This document shows, in pieces, positions 52,601-58,600 of a stretch of 64,000 nucleotides of DNA. Both the position numbers and the translations under genes were made by a program. The number at the start of each line of letters is the position of its first letter. Position 1 is the stretch's first letter. Location of the stretch: contig NC_062991.1 of assembly GCF_023078275.1 (NCBI RefSeq), positions 1,798,001 through 1,862,000 on the forward strand. The letters run 5' to 3'. Below the pieces are notes generated by a model. The model saw only the letters and a list, made by a program, of their open reading frames with translations, searched no databases and was not told the origin of the DNA. Origin of the DNA: Leguminivora glycinivorella. Taxonomy: Eukaryota; Arthropoda; Insecta; Lepidoptera; Tortricidae.

Positions 52601-55600
52601 GTTTACTTATAATTTTATTACAGAGTGTTAAGAGTAACAAGCAACTGTGCATGTTTACACCTGAGAAACAGTATTGCATTAAACAGATGAAGGTTAGTCT
52701 CATTTCACTATTTATTTATAAATAATTATTGAAAAAACATACATAAAGCCCTGTATTATGTTGTTCGTCGTTGACACATTTTACTTTCAAGCAAAAACGA
52801 TCGCGTCTATAGATAATTATTGCCAAAATTAATTAATTACTATGTAATCACAGCACGTAGACTGCCATCTCTCGACACAGTGCACAAGATTAAAACTTTT
52901 GAACCTCAGTTTTGACAATTATATTGGTCCATAAATTCTCAACTTGATTAGCGCCACCTAGCCGAGAATCAACCAGATTTGTAGCGCCATTTCTGTTCTC
53001 TGTTTCTTGTTTTCTTGTTGCTTGTACATGTAAGTACGTGTAGTAAATGTCACGAATAAATGTCTTTTATCTTTATCTATATATCTAGACGACCGTACAT
53101 TTTTCTTTTTACTTTCATTTTCTTGAAGGTTTTCCTAAGACTTTGTCCGTCTATACGGAGTTAATCTCTTAGCTTTTAACTGACTTGCTGGTCAGTGGCC
53201 ACTTTAAACTCTGTACTTAATTATGTAGATAATACGCATAACTACAAATCAAATTGAATTTTTGTAGGAGGTGTACGATCCGGATGTAAGTTTCTGAAAA
53301 TACAGTTTGAAACAACCGCACTGAGAGAAAATACAACCAGTTTTCATGTTCGTTCAACAAGTTTTTTGGTTAAAATAGCGCCTACGTGCTCTTTGGTTCA
53401 AACAACAAGCTACTTGTCATTTGAATCGGCAATATATTTGAATCAACAAGTCGATTTTATAAAAACAACCTGACACATATTGTTTTAAACATACGTTTGG
53501 CTGATTCAAACGGATAAACCGCAACAAGTCGAACTTGTTAAATTCACAATGCAAATTTCTCTCAGTGCGAAAGTAATTGATACGTAAAAAGATGTGATGA
53601 AGTTATTATTATTTTGATACGACTGGCGTACTATTTTCACATAAATATACATGTTGAAATAAAAAGGACCGTTCAAACTTTGCGTAGTGACTTTTGAGGT
53701 CCAATGCTGAAATCGCAAAAATTTAGCTGTATCAAACATGCCCCTAATTTCTATGGGACAGCCAATTTTTTTTGCGATTTCAGCTTTGGTCCCATAGTAA
53801 TAGTTGTTGATTATGACCTGAAAATTCAATATGCAAAGTTTGACCTGTCCTTTTTATTTTACCCTGTATAAGAATTTGTTCTTTAGGATTTAATTGCAAT
53901 GAAATATTGAGATGATTATCTTGTCAGTTTTTTGGCCATACCAGTTTAATTATGCTTTTTCTTTCTAGTTGAGAAGACGACACGATTGGGAGTAAATTCT
54001 TACTTCCCTGTTATGGAAAATAAACAGAGTTATCAATACGTTGTGTTTTCTTATACCTATCCTAATTAGTCCATGGATCCTACTCAATGGGTATTTTCAT
54101 CATACAACAAAAAAAATTTAGGAGATATTAGAAGTAAAGGTTTTCTGTTTTGTTTTAAAATCAAATGAATCAATACAAATATTTGTTCCATTTAAGGAAG
54201 ATTTAAATTTCATTGAGGGCAATGTACTCAATGAAATTTAAATTTTCGTTCAATGGAACAGGCTGGATGTAATAGAATCGCTGGTGGCCTAGCGGTAAGA
54301 GCGTGCGATTTTCAATCCGGAGGTAGCGGGTTCAAATCTCGGCTCGAGGCTCGTACCAATAAGTTTTTCGGAACTTATGTGCGAAATGTCAAATCTTGGG
54401 ATTAGTTGTCAAAAGCGGATCCCAGGCTCCCATGAGCCCCTGGCAAATAACGCAAGGAGGATGATGACGAGGGTTATGCACTATCGGCAACACTGTTAGC
54501 TGTACATTTGTAATTATTACATACATACATACATACAATCACGCCTGTATCCCATAAAGGGGTAGGCAGAGCACATGAAACTACTAAAGTCTCAGTGCCA
54601 CTCTTGGCAATTAAGGGGTTAAAAGAAAACGAAAATTGTGACATTGCAGTGACAGGTTGCCAGCCTCTCGCCTACGCCACAATTTTAACCCAAATCCCAC
54701 ATTTGACTTCTACGACACCCACGGGAAGACAGGGGGTGGTGAAATTCTTAACCCGTCACCACACCTACCAGGCCTACAGACAGGCCTTATTACAAGGGCC
54801 TAAAGTCCACCAATGGTTAGTTAAGGGTGTTGCTGTTAGTAGAAAACATCTATAGCAGCCTTTAAAGCGCCCGTCTTCCGACATAGGCCTCCTCTCTATT
54901 CCTCCACGCTTGTCGGTCCATTGTCATCCACATCCAGTTCTCGCCAGCTAGTTGGCAAGTCATCTCTCCATCTAAGGGATGTAGAAAACATACATAGTTA
55001 TATTTCCTAAGGCCTCTTGGTACCTGTTTTTCGATCCTCTCGAATAACATCATGATGGAGTCCATAACTGTGGAGGCGAGATGCGTGTCCTGAGGTTTTG
55101 TATAGCTTCTCCATCTGCAGACCTGGCATAAAGTGTAAATAATATATTTGCGTTTAATAAAATGGTATGGAATCTCTTAACACTTTAGTAGCAGTGAAAG
55201 TTTAGAAAGAAGAAATTGAAAAATGAACTGCCACGGGCGATAATCAGAATCTTAAAAATGGTATAATAGCTAAACATCAGCATTTCTTTGCCGTACGCAT
55301 TTGGTTCATGAATATTACAGAGTTAAATTAGCCAACTCACATGCTTCCAGTAGCCAGAGCTACAAGCTTACACCACACCTTTAGATTGCTTGCAGTAGCT
55401 GTGGCTACATAGCGAAGTATTGAATTGTTTGATTAATTTTATGTCGAAGCAATTTAGAGCTCCTTTTATGACAATCCAAATCACGTGAGTAGTTAAGTTA
55501 GCAACTTAAAGGCACACCACACCAGGGGTCTATTTCTCAAAACTGAAAGTTACAAGTTACAAGCGGAAGACTCTTTCCAACTTGTCATATTAGGACATTG

Positions 55601-58600
55601 ACAACCGCTTGTAAATTGTAACTTGTAGCTTCGAGAAATGGGCCCCAGAGAGTGGAACAACTACAGTCTCTTGGAATTCCTTAACATTTTATTGTCTGCT
55701 CAAGAACACAGTCACAGTCGCTGTGGCTGAAATTGGTCAGGACCTTGATGGCGATGATGATAGCAAAGTTATAGAAATATTTACATTGAAGAAAAAAACA
55801 ATAATTCATTAAAATAATATACATTGGTCACACAAATATATGACGATCATGTTAGATTTTGTACAATAGAAAGTTAGAAACTCCGACAGCACACTGAACT
55901 TCGACAACTAAAAATAAAGTTACCTCGGCAAACACCAATTTGACGAATATTGGTAACGAACAGCTTCCTATTGCGTTGGACACCAGACGCCATTGGTAAT
56001 TTGACAAGTCACGGGCTGCTGATGCCATCCACAACCTGAAGAACAATATAAAAAGGTCACAATCGGATGATTACAACTAAATTTCAATCGCGGCAGTAGG
56101 AAATGACATGAAGTGGAATGCCTTGGCTATATTTCCGAGCTTATATTATAACCCGGCAACCTTCAAATTTAGGGTGAACAGGCATCTTCTGGGCGAGCTC
56201 ACTCCATCGTAGACTACGTCTTTGCCTTTGGCTAGTCTGTGACCAAGAGTAAGCCCATTTATAATTTAAAAAAAAAACGCACTTTTGTGAGGAAATTGCA
56301 GTTAATAATATTCTGATGGTATGTTCAATTGTTAGATTAGTGTAGGTAGGTTGCATTACTGATGTATTACCATTTCTAAAATAAATCGTGACGAATTTAA
56401 CCTTCGGAGTGTGACAGAAATATCCCCAAAGGTCACCTATAAAGGATATTGATACTGTCACCTCAGTATAGAAGCTACAGCTGCAAGGCATCCGAATTTC
56501 ACGATCATCATCCTCATTGCGTTATCCCGGCATTCGCCGCGGCTCATGCCTGGCTCGGCTTGGGGTCGCTTGTGTGTTAGTAGTCATACTAATCCCAAGA
56601 TTTGGCATAGGCACTAGTCTTTACGAAAGCGACTGCCATCTGACCTTTCAACCTAAAGGGTAACTATCTCTTATTGGAATTAGTCCGGTTTCCTCACGAT
56701 GTTTTCCTTCACCGAAAAGCGACAGGCAAATATCAAATGATATTTCGCACATAAGTTCCGAATTTCACGATATTATCAAATAAATAAAAGTCGTAGACAT
56801 CTTTATTATACCCTTAAGGAGACGGAAGGAAGTACAAGTAATTGCGTTTAGGATGCCCTAGTTATGCCAAAAATACGCTCAACAAATGATAAAAAATCAG
56901 TCTACTTACTTCAAGACCTGCATGGCCAGATCCTCACCAAGCGCCGTGACTTCCAGAAAGTTCTCCTCTGAGTCGATCATGCGACGGAGGACGTCGTACT
57001 CCTTGGATACCTCAGGATTTGCTTCCTCGCAGGCACATGTTACTATAATCTGTAAGGTTTTGCACAATATATAATTATTTATTAATCATGAGTTGTCACA
57101 GCCGAGGCGAATGTCGGGATCACGCAAGAAGAAGGATAATTAATTAATTTATTACACAGTTGATAGTCCGTGGCTACTGATAAAAATGTTCAAGCATTAT
57201 TCAGGTTTTTCTGTAAGTTCTTACCTACTGTATTTAATTTCTTCTTGCACGACCCTTTTTTAATTAAAGGTGACAAAAAGAAAAGCTCCGCAGAAGAATT
57301 CCTACTTGATTTAGGGATTTACATAATTAAGGTGGCTCGCCTAGGTTACCCGAAGCTCAGGCTGCGTTAGATGGCGTTAATCTGCAAATTACCAGTCTTA
57401 TTTTTTTTGTGGAGTCGTACAGGCATTTATATACTTTCAATTATGCTTCGCGAACATTTAATATTAAAATTGACGTATTACAACAAACATTCAACTTCTC
57501 ATTGTAACGTTAATCCCCTTAATGTAAATAAATTTACTATTTTACACTATTTTTAAGTACCACTCACACATACAAACAGTGTTTTTGTATTCCTTCTAGT
57601 CGATAATTTCACGCGGCGACAGCTTGTTTAAATAGCCTTGCGGTAAATACGTGCCATCGCATGATTTGCATGGAAGTACTGGGTTCGAATCCAGGACTTT
57701 TTCTCTTTTTTTTTTTTTAATACTACGTCGGTGGCAAACAAGCATACGGTCCGCCTGATGGAAAGCGGTCACCGTAACCTATGGACGCCTGCAACTCGAA
57801 GAGTGTCGCTTGCGCGTTGCCGCCCCATTAGAAACTTGTACACTCCCCTTTGCTGCGTATGCACAGCAAAAAGGAGTGTACAAGTTCAAAGGAGGGTTTG
57901 GGTTGCCGACGACTCAAAGGACAATAGACGGAACAAATTAGTTCCGTAAGTCCTCCCGTCGTCAGCACCCCGCACCCTCGTTGAGCTCTGGCAGCCTTAC
58001 TCACCGGCAGGAACACAACACTATGTGACACTATTTTTTGTTCGTCGAACTCAGAATTTCTAACATAATTATCCTAATCTGATATTTTTAAAAAAATCCA
58101 AAAAGTATAGATAAATTTTAGTTTCTAAACTACGATACGAATGATTTTTTTTTCTAATTGTTTATTTTTGATGGAGCAAGGGTATTCAAATCGCTTTTGA
58201 AATCTTAAATTAGTAAATGAAAATGCAATAGTTAACTGAGTAACGTAATGCTTTAAAAACTCAAGTGGACTTTTTTTATCTAAGGAGTGATTTCGATAAA
58301 ATATTATATTTAGCGAGGGTATTAAAAGTTGTGTTTTATATCTCAACTTAATAAATAGAAAATCAAAATGACAATAAAAAAATCAATATGTTCTCTAAGA
58401 CAAAATTGATACCTTCGGCTCTCCATTCTTGCTCAGTCAATAAAAAGTTTATATAATCCTGGGAATCGAACGCACCTTCACGGCGTGACAGACGATTGTT
58501 CCCCAACGACGCCATTACATAACACGCTGTTACCGACGAAATTGGGCTATACATATATAATTATTTAAATATAAATAATAATGTCAAATCCATACTAATA

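Noticed and set aside
58363..58554. Minus-strand frame LSRREGAFDSQDYINFLL as a NACHT-WD exon
   Set aside because: The exons at 60205 and 56910 already join in phase and in family order; this block has no good splice sites at matching phase.
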